From the NCBI GenBank assembly GCA_026954325.1, contig JAIXKK010000058.1, positions 26,800 through 90,799 on the forward strand: a DNA stretch of 64,000 nt. The letters run 5' to 3'. Source of the stretch: Bryobacterales bacterium (GTDB lineage Bacteria; Acidobacteriota; Terriglobia; Bryobacterales; Bryobacteraceae). The position numbers were made by a program, and so were the translations under genes. Shown one piece after another: positions 43,019 to 53,325 of this stretch; position 1 is the first letter of the stretch, and every line of letters starts with the position of its first letter. The notes under the pieces were generated by a model, which was not told where the DNA came from, did not search any database, and was given only the letters and a program-made list of their open reading frames with translations.

Positions 43019-46000
43019 ATGATACAGTTCGTCGCTCCACTGCTTCTGTGGATGCTTTCCTGCGGCAGCATTCTTGCTCAAGACTACCGGGCCAAGGTTC
43101 AAGGCACCGTGTCGGACTCCACCGGCGCCGTGATAGCCGAAGCACAACTGCGGCTGCGCAACATCAATACCGGCATCGAAGTTGCGAAGACTTCGAATCA
43201 AAGCGGCCAGTTCCTGTTCGACTTCGTGGACCCCGGCACGTATGAATTGACGGTCGAATTGGCTGGATTCAGCAAGTTCGTGCAGCAGAACATACTGGTG
43301 CAGACACGCGGAGACGTCACCGTAAATCCCGTTCTGACCCTCGGTCAGGTGGTGGAAACGGTGAACGTCGCATCCCAGACGGTGGAGGTGCAGTTTAATA
43401 CCGCTACCATGTCGCTGACCGTCGACCGGAAGATGCTCACGGACCTGCCCGTGCTCGCCCGTAACCCGTTCACGCTCGTCCTGCTGGACCCCGCTGTCGT
43501 GAACCGGTATGGCACGAATTTTGCTACGCGCAACCCATTCTACATGTGGTCCTCGAGCCAACTCGACGTGGGCGGCAACACCACTCAGAAGAATGAACTC
43601 CAGTTGGACGGCGCTCCGCTCCAATTGGGCTACAAGGGCTCCTACGCACCACCGATGGACGCCACGCAGGAGGTGGCGGTGCAGCAGAACGCGGTGGACG
43701 CCGAATACGGGCACAGCGCGGGCGGCGTGTTGACTTTGTCCGTGAAATCGGGAACCAACGAATACCACGGGACCGCCTATTACTTTGGACGCAATCCGGC
43801 ATTGAACGCAGTGACGAACTCCGTCGTGCGCGCGCCGAACACTGTGCGCAATCACATATACGGAGGCACCCTGGGCAATCCTATCGTCAAGAACAGGCTA
43901 TTCAATTTTGTCTCCTTCGAGCGCTGGCAGACAAAGGATCCGCGGCAGGCGATCATGACGCTGCCGACCGAACTCGAGCGCGGTGGAGATTTCTCTCAGT
44001 CTCTCAATCCCGACGGCGGCCTGCGCGCCATTTTCGATCCATACACCACGCAGTTAAGTTCCGCCGGCATTGCTTCACGCACGCCTTTTCCCGGCAACCG
44101 CATCCCCGTATCCCAGATGGATCCGCTGGCCGTGCGGTTCATGAAGGATATCTGGCTGCCCAACGGCCCCGGCGACAATATCACGAGGGTGAACAACTAC
44201 AAGCAAGCCTACTTCTGGTATCTCTACAACTGGAATTTCAACAACCGCACGGACTGGAACGTCAATGACAAATGGAAGGTCTTCGCGCGCTACAGCCGTT
44301 TCCGCACGGATCTCTCGCAGAACAACTACACTCCTAATAACTCGCCGGCGATGACGGATGACAACGGCGGCGTGATGAACTCGCGTAACATCGCCGCTGA
44401 TGCGGTTTGGACAGCCGGTCCTTCGACGGTAGTCAATTTCCGCTGGAGCTACGCCACGCTGAACGATGATTACGATTCGCCCAAGAGCGCCGTCGGCGAG
44501 CAGGGGTTGAAGCAGTTCTGGCCGAGTGAATGGTACAAGTCCTATCTGCCCGGCATCCCCGCCATTTACTACCCGAACCTCGTGGTAAACGGCGTGGGAA
44601 GCGCCAACTTCGGAAAAGGCGGCTACTGGTATCAGCACCCGCAAAGCTATAACTACAGCGGGCGAATCTCCAGGAACATGGGACGCCACTATTTGAAAGC
44701 GGGTGGCGAGAGCCGCCTGCTGCGCGGCAGTTCGGTTCGTCCGAATCTGATGAACTTCAACTTCGGGCCGGCCTTAACGGCTGACACATACCAGGCCCCG
44801 AACACGCGACTGCGGGGAGACGCCTGGGCAACGTTTCTGGTGGGCGCGCTGGGCAATGACTCGCAAGCGCAGCACATTCCCTTGCAGGAGCCGCGCACGG
44901 ACTTCTACGCCGCCTTCATCCAGGATGACTTCAAGGTGAACAAGAACCTCACCATCAACCTTGGATTGCGCTACGAATATGAGACCGGACTGTTTGATCC
45001 GCAGGATCGCGTTTCGAGGCCGCTCGATCTCACGGCGCCGATTCCCGACATGCAGAAAAATCCCCCGCCGATCCCCGCTGACATCGCGGCGCTGCGCGGC
45101 CAGCCCTACCATTTCACCGGACCGTGGCAATTCGCGGGCGGCGGCAATCCACGCGGAATGTGGGATAGCAACAAGAAAGTGTTCATGCCCCGCATCGGGG
45201 TGGCCATCCGGCTGAGTGACCGCATGTCGCTGCGCGGCGGCTACGCCCGCTATGTCATCCCGCCGCTGCTGGTGAGCGACGTGTTGGGCGCGGGAGATGC
45301 GCGCTACGCCGGCTTCGGGGCCATTACCACGGTAGCGCCGGCCCTGCTCGGCGTGCCACAGGCAAGAATCTCCGAGCCGTTCCCCACGGGCTCTAATCCC
45401 TTGATCCCGCCAGTGGAGAAGTCCCTCGGCATTTACACCCGGCTGGGCAGCCAAGCCGATTGGAACCAGAAGGACATGCGTACCGGCGTCAACGATAGGT
45501 TCAACGTCTCTTTCCAGCGCCAGTTGCCCTTCCTAATGCATGGTGAGGTTACTTACTTCATCAACCTCGGCCATGACCTGCCTTACAACGACCGGCTCAA
45601 TCTTGCCGATCCCAACCTCGGTTATACGTATAAGGCCCTGCTCGACCAGACCGTAGCCAATCCGTTCTACCAGTACCTCACCCCGCAGACTTTCCCTGGG
45701 CAGTTGCGCAATCAGCAGGCCGTAAGCCGCGGCTCGCTCCTGCGCCCGTATCCGCATTATCTGGACTTGACCCAATTCAACACCAGCGGCTTCCTGAACC
45801 GCTACCATGCCCTCCAGATAAAGCTACAGCGCAATTTCAACAACGGGCTCATGTTCCTCGTGGGCTACAACTTCAACCGCGAATGGAACAGCAACTTCTT
45901 TAATGATCCCGATGAATATGCGGGCGTCACCACGATGCTTGACAGTAACAATCCGCGCCACCGCATCTCGACTGCGGCCGTTTACGAACTGCCTTTCGGC

Positions 46001-46456
46001 AAGGGCCGCAAGTACCTGTCGAATATACATCCCTTTGTGAACGCTGTGTTCGGCGGCTGGTCCACCAGCACGCTGCTCTTTTACAACTCGGGCAACTATC
46101 TGCGCTTCGGCGCGCAGGTGGCCCCGGACACGACCCCGGCAGTCTACCGCGACCGCACCAAATGGTTCGATCTTTCGAGCTTCAACCGCCAGCCGGCCTA
46201 CACGCCGCGCACCAATCCCTGGCAGTATCCGGACCTGACGGGACCTCGTAACTGGAACCTGGACGTGACGCTGTCCAAATTCTTTCCTATAACCGAACGG
46301 GTAAGGCTGGAGTTGCGGCTGGAATCGTACAACCTCACCAACAGCTTCGTTCCGAATGACCCGGCCACCGCCTTCACCTCGGCCACATTCGGACGGACCA
46401 CCACGCAGAACAACCGCGGACGGGAGTTTCAGTACACGGCGCGGATCCACTTCTGA
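43019..46456 (+). CDS. Oar-type TonB-dependent receptor with carboxypeptidase-regulatory N-domain
   Basis: An 1145-residue outer-membrane receptor and paralogue of the divergent neighbour. Signal MIQFVAPLLLWMLSCGSILAQ. Cna-B-like domain about 25-100 (GTVSDSTGAVIAEAQLRLRN, YELTVELAGFSK). Plug motifs: QKNELQLDGAPLQLGYKG and AEYGHSAGGVLTLSVKSGTN. The barrel ends TFGRTTTQNNRGREFQYTARIHF with the final aromatic. ATG 43019 is chosen over the GTG at 43010 because AGGTGG sits seven bases upstream and the signal peptide begins there. Control probably acts through the palindrome at 42966-42989. A strong hairpin follows the stop. Confidence 0.9.
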   Translation: MIQFVAPLLLWMLSCGSILAQDYRAKVQGTVSDSTGAVIAEAQLRLRNINTGIEVAKTSNQSGQFLFDFVDPGTYELTVELAGFSKFVQQNILVQTRGDVTVNPVLTLGQVVETVNVASQTVEVQFNTATMSLTVDRKMLTDLPVLARNPFTLVLLDPAVVNRYGTNFATRNPFYMWSSSQLDVGGNTTQKNELQLDGAPLQLGYKGSYAPPMDATQEVAVQQNAVDAEYGHSAGGVLTLSVKSGTNEYHGTAYYFGRNPALNAVTNSVVRAPNTVRNHIYGGTLGNPIVKNRLFNFVSFERWQTKDPRQAIMTLPTELERGGDFSQSLNPDGGLRAIFDPYTTQLSSAGIASRTPFPGNRIPVSQMDPLAVRFMKDIWLPNGPGDNITRVNNYKQAYFWYLYNWNFNNRTDWNVNDKWKVFARYSRFRTDLSQNNYTPNNSPAMTDDNGGVMNSRNIAADAVWTAGPSTVVNFRWSYATLNDDYDSPKSAVGEQGLKQFWPSEWYKSYLPGIPAIYYPNLVVNGVGSANFGKGGYWYQHPQSYNYSGRISRNMGRHYLKAGGESRLLRGSSVRPNLMNFNFGPALTADTYQAPNTRLRGDAWATFLVGALGNDSQAQHIPLQEPRTDFYAAFIQDDFKVNKNLTINLGLRYEYETGLFDPQDRVSRPLDLTAPIPDMQKNPPPIPADIAALRGQPYHFTGPWQFAGGGNPRGMWDSNKKVFMPRIGVAIRLSDRMSLRGGYARYVIPPLLVSDVLGAGDARYAGFGAITTVAPALLGVPQARISEPFPTGSNPLIPPVEKSLGIYTRLGSQADWNQKDMRTGVNDRFNVSFQRQLPFLMHGEVTYFINLGHDLPYNDRLNLADPNLGYTYKALLDQTVANPFYQYLTPQTFPGQLRNQQAVSRGSLLRPYPHYLDLTQFNTSGFLNRYHALQIKLQRNFNNGLMFLVGYNFNREWNSNFFNDPDEYAGVTTMLDSNNPRHRISTAAVYELPFGKGRKYLSNIHPFVNAVFGGWSTSTLLFYNSGNYLRFGAQVAPDTTPAVYRDRTKWFDLSSFNRQPAYTPRTNPWQYPDLTGPRNWNLDVTLSKFFPITERVRLELRLESYNLTNSFVPNDPATAFTSATFGRTTTQNNRGREFQYTARIHF

Positions 46457-46469
46457 GGCGGCATAAGGC

Positions 46470-46499
46470 AGGGGAGGCGAGACGAAACTCGCCTCCCCT
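46470..46499 (+). terminator. Hairpin terminator after the TonB-dependent receptor
   Basis: A perfect 12-base-pair GC-rich stem AGGGGAGGCGAG / CTCGCCTCCCCT with an ACGAAA loop lies 13 bases after the receptor stop codon, followed by TGTCTC. It also lies downstream of the convergent dehydrogenase gene and could serve both. Confidence 0.75.
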
Positions 46500-46591
46500 T
46501 GTCTCGCTGAAAGCACTTCGCCATCGGATTCCACTCCACCTTCTCCGTGATCCCAATCGCGGCGTAGCCGTATTTGACGGCCGCGCCTAAC

Positions 46592-47650
46592 TCACAGGCA
46601 GGCGATCACCGCGTCGCGTACTTCCGCCGATCCGCTGGAGCCGCCGAGATCCGGAGTGCGCACCGCTCCCTCCGCCAGCACGCGGCGGACGGCTTGCTCG
46701 ATAGCGGCCGCCGCCGCCCCCTGTCCCAGGTGATCGAGCAGCATGGAGGCGCACAGGATCGCGGCAAGCGGATTGGCGATGCCGCGTCCGGCAATGTCCG
46801 GAGCCGATCCGTGAACAGGCTCGAACAGCGAAGGCGAGCGGCGCGAAGGATCGAGATTGGCGCTGGCCGCAAGGCCGATGGACCCGGCCACGATGGCGGA
46901 AAGATCGCTCAGGATATCGCCGAACAGATTCGACGCCACTACCACGTCGAAGCTGTGCGGACGCCGCACGAAGTTCATCGCCGCCGCGTCCACCAGCAGC
47001 GATTCGGTCTCGATCTCCGGAAACTCGCGCGCCACCGATTGGAACACGCGATCCCACAGCACCATGCCGTACGCCTGTGCGTTCGATTTCGTGACCGAAG
47101 TGACGCGCTTCTTGTTCCGCTTGCCGGCCAGTTCGAACGCGTAACGAATGACGCGTTCGCATCCATGCCGCGTGAAAACGGAGGACTGCACGGCAACCTC
47201 CCCGGCCTGGTTCTGGTGGACGAAACCGCCCACCGGGGCGTATTCTCCCTCCGTATTTTCCCGGATCACCACCATGTCAATTTCGCGGGGCGGGAAATGC
47301 TGGAGCGGCGACTCGACCCCCGGATAGAGCACCGCCGGCCGGACGTTGACATATTGATCAAACCCGCGGCGGATGGGAAGCAGGAGGCCATGCAGCGTGA
47401 CATGGTCCGGGATGTCGGGATGACCCACCGCGCCGAGGAGAATGGCGTCCGCCGGGCGCAGTGTGTCGAGCGCATGAACGGGCATCATGCGCCCGTGGCG
47501 AAAATAATGTTCCGAACCCCAATCGTGCTCCTCGAAGATCATCCTGAAGCCGTGCCGCGCGGCGGCTTTCTCCATCACGCGCATGGCGCACGCCGTGACC
47601 TCGCCTCCGATTCCATCGCCGGCGATCACCTGAATCCGGTAGTTCTGCAT
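46592..47650 (-). CDS. Tartrate / D-malate dehydrogenase-type decarboxylating oxidoreductase
   Basis: A 352-residue member of the isocitrate/isopropylmalate dehydrogenase family. The nearest subgroup is tartrate dehydrogenase/D-malate dehydrogenase (TtuC/DmlA). GAVGHPDIPDHVTLHGLLLPIRR and DQYVNVRPAVLYPGVESPL are characteristic of that subgroup. VVIRENTEGEYAPVGG contains the substrate-binding loop, VVASNLFGDILSDLSAIV the metal-binding aspartates, and EPVHGSAPDIAGRGIANP the NAD-binding loop. It should oxidise and decarboxylate a (2R)-hydroxyacid with NAD and Mg/Mn. The exact substrate cannot be settled by eye. It is a single-gene unit, divergent from the two-component pair. Confidence 0.85.
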   Translation of the reverse strand: MQNYRIQVIAGDGIGGEVTACAMRVMEKAAARHGFRMIFEEHDWGSEHYFRHGRMMPVHALDTLRPADAILLGAVGHPDIPDHVTLHGLLLPIRRGFDQYVNVRPAVLYPGVESPLQHFPPREIDMVVIRENTEGEYAPVGGFVHQNQAGEVAVQSSVFTRHGCERVIRYAFELAGKRNKKRVTSVTKSNAQAYGMVLWDRVFQSVAREFPEIETESLLVDAAAMNFVRRPHSFDVVVASNLFGDILSDLSAIVAGSIGLAASANLDPSRRSPSLFEPVHGSAPDIAGRGIANPLAAILCASMLLDHLGQGAAAAAIEQAVRRVLAEGAVRTPDLGGSSGSAEVRDAVIACL

Positions 47651-47728
47651 GCCTCAGGAATTTTACTTCATCCGGCGTCCCGGGTTGCGCCCGCCGCCGC
47701 ATGCCGTAAACGCATAAAATATAGAGAG

Positions 47729-48850
47729 ATGGGTGATTTCTGGCGACATAGGGCCTTCTTCATCCAGTGCGTCCTGGCCGGGATCTCCGTCTGTCTGCTC
47801 GGCCTCGAACTCTGGACGCTGCGCCAGATGGAGGCTGCGCAACGTCCGGTTGCTTCGGGAACCCTCGCCGCCGCGGGCGCGCTGCCGATTGAAAAGGTGT
47901 TCTCCTTCCCGGAGGTCACTTGCGGACCGAAGACCACGCCCGTCTTCCCCGCGCAGACTGTGAAGCAAACTCCGCATCCCGGCAACGTGACGCTCCTCGC
48001 CCGCGAGCAGTTTCAATACGGCCTCGGCCTCACCGCCTGCGTCTTCTGCGGACTCATGCTCGGGGTCGCTTTCTCCTACCGCACCGTTCTCCGCGAGACC
48101 CGCCTCGCCCAACTCAAATCCTCGTTCGTCTCCAATGTCTCGCATGAAATGAAGACCCCGCTCGCCACCATTCAGATGTTCGCGGAAACTCTTGAGGCCG
48201 GCAGGGTCCACGACCGGCGGAAACTCGCCGAGTACTACCAGGTCATCCACAAAGAAAGCCGGCGTCTGGGACAAATGATCGAGGATGTCCTCGACTTCGC
48301 CCGCATGGAGAACCATACGCGGCGCTTTCAATTCTCCCCCACCGACATCGGCGATCTGGTCGAGGACGTCGCCGCAATGTTCGAACAACAGGTGGAAATG
48401 GCCGGAGGGCGTATGGAAGTGAATGTCGAACGGCCCTTGCCATCACTCCCGGTAGACTCCAAAGCCCTCGGACAGGCTGTGCAAAACCTCCTCGGCAACG
48501 CGCTCAAGTATTCGGCCGCTGTGAAAGACATCCGAGTCGCCGTTTCCCCGCGTGGTTCCGGAGTGGCCATCGAGGTTTCCGACCGCGGCATCGGAATTCC
48601 CGAAGCCGAGCAAAGCCGTATTTTCGACAAGTTCTACCGTGTCGACGCCGGCCTGGCGCATAATACAAAAGGCGCTGGGTTGGGGCTGGCCATGGCCAGG
48701 CACATCGTGAAAGCGCACGGAGGCGAGATCACGGTGGAAAGCCGCGTGGGCGAAGGAAGCCGCTTCACGATCCTGCTGCCGCGAAGAGCGTCGTCCTGGT
48801 GGAGTGTGGATGGACAACGAGCCGCCGAAGCTGCTTATCGTCGAGGATGA
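47729..48850 (+). CDS. Sensor histidine kinase of an OmpR-type two-component pair
   Basis: A 373-residue membrane kinase. One helix lies near the N-terminus (FIQCVLAGISVCLLGLELW), with a roughly 60-residue periplasmic loop, and a second helix at about 98-118. The HisKA domain has H139 in VSNVSHEMKTPLA. HATPase_c has QNLLGNALKYSAAV (N box), VSDRGIGIPEAEQ (G1) and GAGLGLAMARHIV (G2). There is no HAMP domain between the second helix and HisKA, only a short linker. It overlaps the response regulator gene by 41 bases, so translation is coupled. The signal is unknown. Confidence 0.88.
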   Translation: MGDFWRHRAFFIQCVLAGISVCLLGLELWTLRQMEAAQRPVASGTLAAAGALPIEKVFSFPEVTCGPKTTPVFPAQTVKQTPHPGNVTLLAREQFQYGLGLTACVFCGLMLGVAFSYRTVLRETRLAQLKSSFVSNVSHEMKTPLATIQMFAETLEAGRVHDRRKLAEYYQVIHKESRRLGQMIEDVLDFARMENHTRRFQFSPTDIGDLVEDVAAMFEQQVEMAGGRMEVNVERPLPSLPVDSKALGQAVQNLLGNALKYSAAVKDIRVAVSPRGSGVAIEVSDRGIGIPEAEQSRIFDKFYRVDAGLAHNTKGAGLGLAMARHIVKAHGGEITVESRVGEGSRFTILLPRRASSWWSVDGQRAAEAAYRRG

Positions 48851-49502
48851 ACCCGAGATGGCCTTGGGCCTGCGGGATAACTTTGAATTCGAGGGCTACA
48901 CGGTTTCCACTGCCGCCGATGGCGAGGAGGGCCTCCGCAAAGCGCTTGCTGAAGATCCCGACCTGATTCTGCTCGACATCATGCTGCCCAAGATGAGCGG
49001 CCTCGACGTGTGCCGCACGCTGCGCAAGCGCGGCGTCACCACCCCCATCCTCATGCTCACCGCGCGTACACAGGAAAAGGATGTCGTCGAGGGACTCGAA
49101 ACAGGAGCCGACGATTATGTCGCCAAGCCGTTCAGCATCCGCGAACTCGTGGCGCGTGTGCGCGCCCACTTGCGGCGTTCGGCGCCCAAGCCCCCTGATC
49201 CGGACGAATACGAATTCGGCGGCCTCCATCTCGATTTCCGCAACTACCACGCAACCCGCGGCGGCGAGGCGCTGCTGCTCTCCCCGCGCGAGTTTGAACT
49301 CCTGCGCTTCTTTGTCCGGCATCGCGGCGAGGTCGTGACACGCGAGCAACTGCTGGAGCAGGTCTGGGGCATCACGTCGCGGATCATGACGCGCACCGTG
49401 GACAACCACATCGCCAAGCTCCGCCAGAAAGTGGAAGAGGAGCCCGCCGGCCCGCGCTGGATTGTCACCGTGCACCGCAGCGGATACAAGTTTCTCGGGT
49501 GA
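48810..49502 (+). CDS. OmpR/PhoB-family response regulator
   Basis: A 230-residue regulator. Receiver domain about 5-120, with LLIVEDEPE acidic residues, the phospho-acceptor D56 in [10 protein letters not shown], and K106 in VAKPFS. The winged-helix DNA-binding domain (about 135-228) ends [12 protein letters not shown], with the recognition segment [18 protein letters not shown] 48810 is taken; a GTG two codons upstream (48804) would also fit. It is the partner of the preceding kinase. No separate promoter for its targets could be seen. Confidence 0.9.
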   Translation: MDNEPPKLLIVEDEPEMALGLRDNFEFEGYTVSTAADGEEGLRKALAEDPDLILLDIMLPKMSGLDVCRTLRKRGVTTPILMLTARTQEKDVVEGLETGADDYVAKPFSIRELVARVRAHLRRSAPKPPDPDEYEFGGLHLDFRNYHATRGGEALLLSPREFELLRFFVRHRGEVVTREQLLEQVWGITSRIMTRTVDNHIAKLRQKVEEEPAGPRWIVTVHRSGYKFLG

Positions 49503-49563
49503 TATCCTTCTCCGGCGATGCGGTCCTCGCATAAATCGCCGTCGCAGTATGATGGAAGGACTC

Positions 49564-52326
49564 ATGTTCTGGAGGGGCTTATTCTGCTTGAGCCTTGCGG
49601 CTCTTTCAGCGCGCGCGGAAACCGGCGAGGAGTTCTTCGAGAAGAAGATCCGGCCCGTGTTGGCGGAAAAATGCTACGGCTGCCATGGCGCGAAAGTGAA
49701 ATCGCCGATGGGCGGTTTGCGCCTCGATACGGCCGCCGCGCTGCGCAAAGGCGGCGATAGCGGACCGGCAGTGGCGCCGGGTGATCCGGCGAAGAGCCCG
49801 CTGATGGAAGCCATTCGCTACACAAGTCTGCGCCTCAAAATGCCGCCCGCCGGCAAACTCCCCGACGAGCAGATTGCAGATTTCGAGCGCTGGATCCGCA
49901 TGGGCGCGCCCGATCCCCGGAAGGAAGAGCAGGCCCCTCCCGCCGCGCGCAAGAAAACCATCGATTGGGAGCAGGCGCGAAAATACTGGACCTTCCAGCC
50001 TGTCCGCAAACCTGCCGTGCCCACGGTGCAAGATGCCTCCTGGCTTCGCACCCCGGTGGATGCCTTCGTGCTCGCCAAACTCGAAGAGCGCCATCTGAAT
50101 CCCGCCCCGCCCGCTGATAAGCGAAGCTGGATCCGGCGTGTCACCTTCGACCTCATCGGGCTGCCTCCCACTCCCGGGGAAGTCGCCGCATACCTCAACG
50201 ACAATTCAGCCGAGGCCGGCCGGCGCGTGGTGGACCGGCTGCTCTCCTCGCCCCGCTACGGCGAACGCTGGGCGCGCCACTGGCTTGACCTGATGCGCTT
50301 CGCCGAAACCAACGGCCACGAATTCGATAACGACAAGCTCGACGCGTGGCGATACCGCGACTACGTGATTCGCGCCTTCAACCAGGACGTCCCCTACAAC
50401 CAGTTCGTGCGCGAGCATGTTGCCGGAGATCTGCTGCCGGATAAACGGCGCAGCCCCGACGGCGCCTATTGGGAATCTCCGCTTGCATCCGGCATGCTCT
50501 GGCTGTGGGAGGTGCTCAACAGCGCCACCGATTCCGTCAAATCGCGCGCCGACACGGTGGACAACCAACTGGACGTGCTCGGCAAAGCGTTCCTCGGGCT
50601 GACCGTGGCTTGCGCCCGCTGCCACGACCACAAGTTCGATCCCATCCCCACGGCCGATTACTATTCCCTCGCCGGCATCATGCACGGCACGGAGATTCGC
50701 GAGGCCGTAATTGACTCGCCGGAACGGGCGCGGGAAATCGCTTCGCTCCACCAGCGGATCAAGGATGTGAATGAACAGATCCGCGCGCTGCTGCCACAAC
50801 CACCGGCAGCGAAGACGCCGGCTTTGAAACCGCGGCCCGGCGACATTCTATTCGAAGATTTCGAGGGCACTGGCTACGCCGGCTGGACAGCCACTGGCGA
50901 GGCTTTCGGCAGCGCTCCCTCCCATGCGGCCGCCCCCAACCAGCCGCTGAATAACTATCGCGGGGAAGGCATGGCAAACTCCTTCGGCGGTACGGATCGG
51001 CTGGTGGGCTCGCTTACTTCAAAGACCTTTAAGATGCCCAAGCTTTGGGTTCATGTCCGCATGGCGGGTGTGAAGCCGCCCAAAGCGCTCAAGGAGAATC
51101 AACTGCTGCGGCTCACCATTGTCGCCGATGGCCACAAGAGCGAACACATCATCCCCAGCGGCAAGCCGGGCTTCGAATGGCGGTCCAGCCGCATGACGAA
51201 GGAGATCGGCCGCCAGTGCTATTTCGAAATCGTCGACCGCAGCCGCAATGGGCATATCGTCATCGATAAGATCGTGATCTCCGGCAACGAAAAACCTCCC
51301 GGGGAAGAGGCTGTCGAAGCCGGACCGGCGCGCCTCGAAGACCTGGCATCCTCGCTGCCCGCGGCCGCGCAAGCGAAGATCGCGGCGCTCGAACAGCAGC
51401 GCGCCCGGCTCGAAGAACAGATCCCCGAATCGGCGTTCGCTATGATCAGCCGCGATGACTCTCCGCGCAACGTCAGGCTGCACATTCGCGGCAATCATCA
51501 GAATCTGGGCGAGGAGGAACCGCGGCAGTTCCCGCGGATCATCGCCGGCGATCACCAACCGCCCATCGAAAACGGAAGCGGGCGCCTGGAACTTGCCGGA
51601 TGGATGGCGAGCGAGCGCAACCCGCTGACCGCCCGTGTGATGGTGAACCGCATCTGGAAACATCATTTCGGCAGCGGCATCGTGCGCACCGTGGACAACT
51701 TCGGAAAGATGGGCGAAGCGCCCTCGCATCCCGAACTGCTCGACTGGCTGGCGAACCGGTTCGTCGCGAGCGGTTGGAGCGTGAAGCAGATGCACCGGCT
51801 GATGGTGCTCTCGAGTACTTATCGCATGTCTTCACGGGAAACCGCGGAAGCCGCGCAGACAGACCCGCGCAACGCTTTGCTTCACCACATGCCCGTGCGA
51901 AGACTCGAGAACGGACACCGCATCAATGCCAAATCCACCGACAAGCCGATTGCCGGATTGCTGAAGGATTTGAAGTCGCGCGGTCTGCTCGATCAGACGC
52001 TGGTGGTGTGGGGCGGCGAATTCGGACGGACGCCGTGCGCGCAGTTCCCGGACGGCGGAGCCGTTTCCAACATCGGGCGCGATCACAATCCCTTCGGCTT
52101 CACCATGTGGATGGCCGGCGGCGGAATCAAGGGCGGCCGGGTCTACGGGGCAACGGACGAATACGGATATTTCGCCGTCGAGAACAAGGTGCACGTCCAT
52201 GACCTGCACGCCACCATGCTTCATCTCCTCGGGTTCGATCACACGCGCCTCACCTTCCGCTATAGCGGGCGCGACATGCGGTTGACCGATGTCGCGGGCA
52301 ACGTGGTAAAGGATCTGCTTACCTGA
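49564..52326 (+). CDS. Chimaeric PSD1-type cytochrome/DUF1549/DUF1553 protein joined to a DUF1501 tail
   Basis: A 920-residue exported protein. Signal about 1-18. PSCyt1 haem-type motif CYGCH at 37-41. DUF1549 about 160-370 ([38 protein letters not shown]). A lectin/CBM-like insert about 425-590. DUF1553 from about 660 ([28 protein letters not shown]). At about residue 783 the sequence passes from the DUF1553 motif HHMPVRRLE straight into the C-terminal part of a DUF1501 protein ([51 protein letters not shown]). These are normally two adjacent genes. The rest of DUF1553 and the N-terminal half of DUF1501 are gone, so a large in-frame deletion fused them. The start at MFWRGL gives the best signal peptide; ATGs at 49549 and 49552 are alternatives. 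Confidence 0.85.
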   Translation: MFWRGLFCLSLAALSARAETGEEFFEKKIRPVLAEKCYGCHGAKVKSPMGGLRLDTAAALRKGGDSGPAVAPGDPAKSPLMEAIRYTSLRLKMPPAGKLPDEQIADFERWIRMGAPDPRKEEQAPPAARKKTIDWEQARKYWTFQPVRKPAVPTVQDASWLRTPVDAFVLAKLEERHLNPAPPADKRSWIRRVTFDLIGLPPTPGEVAAYLNDNSAEAGRRVVDRLLSSPRYGERWARHWLDLMRFAETNGHEFDNDKLDAWRYRDYVIRAFNQDVPYNQFVREHVAGDLLPDKRRSPDGAYWESPLASGMLWLWEVLNSATDSVKSRADTVDNQLDVLGKAFLGLTVACARCHDHKFDPIPTADYYSLAGIMHGTEIREAVIDSPERAREIASLHQRIKDVNEQIRALLPQPPAAKTPALKPRPGDILFEDFEGTGYAGWTATGEAFGSAPSHAAAPNQPLNNYRGEGMANSFGGTDRLVGSLTSKTFKMPKLWVHVRMAGVKPPKALKENQLLRLTIVADGHKSEHIIPSGKPGFEWRSSRMTKEIGRQCYFEIVDRSRNGHIVIDKIVISGNEKPPGEEAVEAGPARLEDLASSLPAAAQAKIAALEQQRARLEEQIPESAFAMISRDDSPRNVRLHIRGNHQNLGEEEPRQFPRIIAGDHQPPIENGSGRLELAGWMASERNPLTARVMVNRIWKHHFGSGIVRTVDNFGKMGEAPSHPELLDWLANRFVASGWSVKQMHRLMVLSSTYRMSSRETAEAAQTDPRNALLHHMPVRRLENGHRINAKSTDKPIAGLLKDLKSRGLLDQTLVVWGGEFGRTPCAQFPDGGAVSNIGRDHNPFGFTMWMAGGGIKGGRVYGATDEYGYFAVENKVHVHDLHATMLHLLGFDHTRLTFRYSGRDMRLTDVAGNVVKDLLT

Positions 52327-52350
52327 TCCGCTGCTATATAATGCTAGGCC

Positions 52351-53313
52351 ATGAAGACGAAACTCGCCATTGCCGGACTCATGGTCTGCGCGGCCGCCAT
52401 TTTTTATCTGGATGCCCAGACATCCCCTAATACCAACTACAAACCGAAGCGCATCAACAAGGCTATCGAACTGCTCGAACAGGGCCAGCCCATCTATTAC
52501 ACGGGCGGCCATGGCGGTTACGAGGAAGGCAAACGCCTCGCCCACACCTGGGCCGACTACATCAACTACGAGATGGAGCACGGCTCGCTCGACTTCACCG
52601 CGCTGCGCGCGTTCATGAAGGGCCTCGTCGATGGCGGGCCGGCGAAGAGCGGCCACCGTACGCCGGCCGTCATCGTGACGCTGCCGGTGTTGGGCGTGAA
52701 TGAGGCGCACATGAACGCGAACTTCTGGGTGGTGCAGCAAACGCTTGCCACGGGAGCCCATGGAGTCCTGTTGTGCCACGCGCGAAGCCCCGAGGCAGTC
52801 AAGATCTTCGTCGAAGCCTGCCGCTATCCGAATGCCAAGCCGGTGACGCCCACGCTTGGCGAAGGACTACGCGGTAACGGCAGCCAGGGCTATGCATCGC
52901 AGATCTGGGGTATCTCGGCAGCGGAGTATACAAAGCGCGCCGACGTGTGGCCTCTCAACCCGAACGGCGAGATCATGCTGGGTCTCAAAGTCGAGGACAA
53001 GTATGCGCTGGCCAATGCGGACAAAGTGACGGGCGTGCCCGGAATCGCCTTTGCGGAATGGGGACCGGGGGACATGGGACTCTCGCTGAACCTCCCCGAT
53101 GGGCACACCGCCAACGAAACCTTGCACCCGGAGATGGCCAGTGCCCGCAAGCGCGTGCTCGAAGCCTGTAAGCGGCACAAACTCGCCTTCCTCAACACCG
53201 TGCGTCCCACCGACGTCAGCGCGATGATCGACGAAGGCGTGCGCATCGGCTCGGGCGGGCAGGAAGCCGCCGAAAATGGCCGCCGCTACACCAAACGGAC
53301 AATGCCCTGGTAG
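52351..53313 (+). CDS. Exported HpcH/HpaI-type aldolase-like protein
   Basis: A 320-residue protein with an N-terminal signal (LAIAGLMVCAAAIFYLDAQ) followed by an HpcH/HpaI aldolase/citrate-lyase fold. HTWADYINYEMEHGSLDF holds the metal-binding acidic region, VNEAHMNANFWVVQQTLATGA then HGVLLCHARSPE the barrel core, and LKVEDKYALANADKVTGVPG then FAEWGPGDMGLSL the second metal ligand region. Cytoplasmic relatives cleave 4-hydroxy-2-oxo acids. A periplasmic location is unusual for a pyruvate-aldolase. It lies 24 bases after the PSD1-DUF1501 gene and 12 before the isomerase gene, in a single-direction cluster. Confidence 0.8.
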   Translation: MKTKLAIAGLMVCAAAIFYLDAQTSPNTNYKPKRINKAIELLEQGQPIYYTGGHGGYEEGKRLAHTWADYINYEMEHGSLDFTALRAFMKGLVDGGPAKSGHRTPAVIVTLPVLGVNEAHMNANFWVVQQTLATGAHGVLLCHARSPEAVKIFVEACRYPNAKPVTPTLGEGLRGNGSQGYASQIWGISAAEYTKRADVWPLNPNGEIMLGLKVEDKYALANADKVTGVPGIAFAEWGPGDMGLSLNLPDGHTANETLHPEMASARKRVLEACKRHKLAFLNTVRPTDVSAMIDEGVRIGSGGQEAAENGRRYTKRTMPW

Positions 53314-53325
53314 AGTGTAGGGATA

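Noticed and set aside
46500..46591. Minus-strand open stretch (VKYGYAAIGITEKVEWNPMAKC) after the dehydrogenase stop.
   Set aside because: Protein-like but very short, no start, no family; not enough to call a relic.
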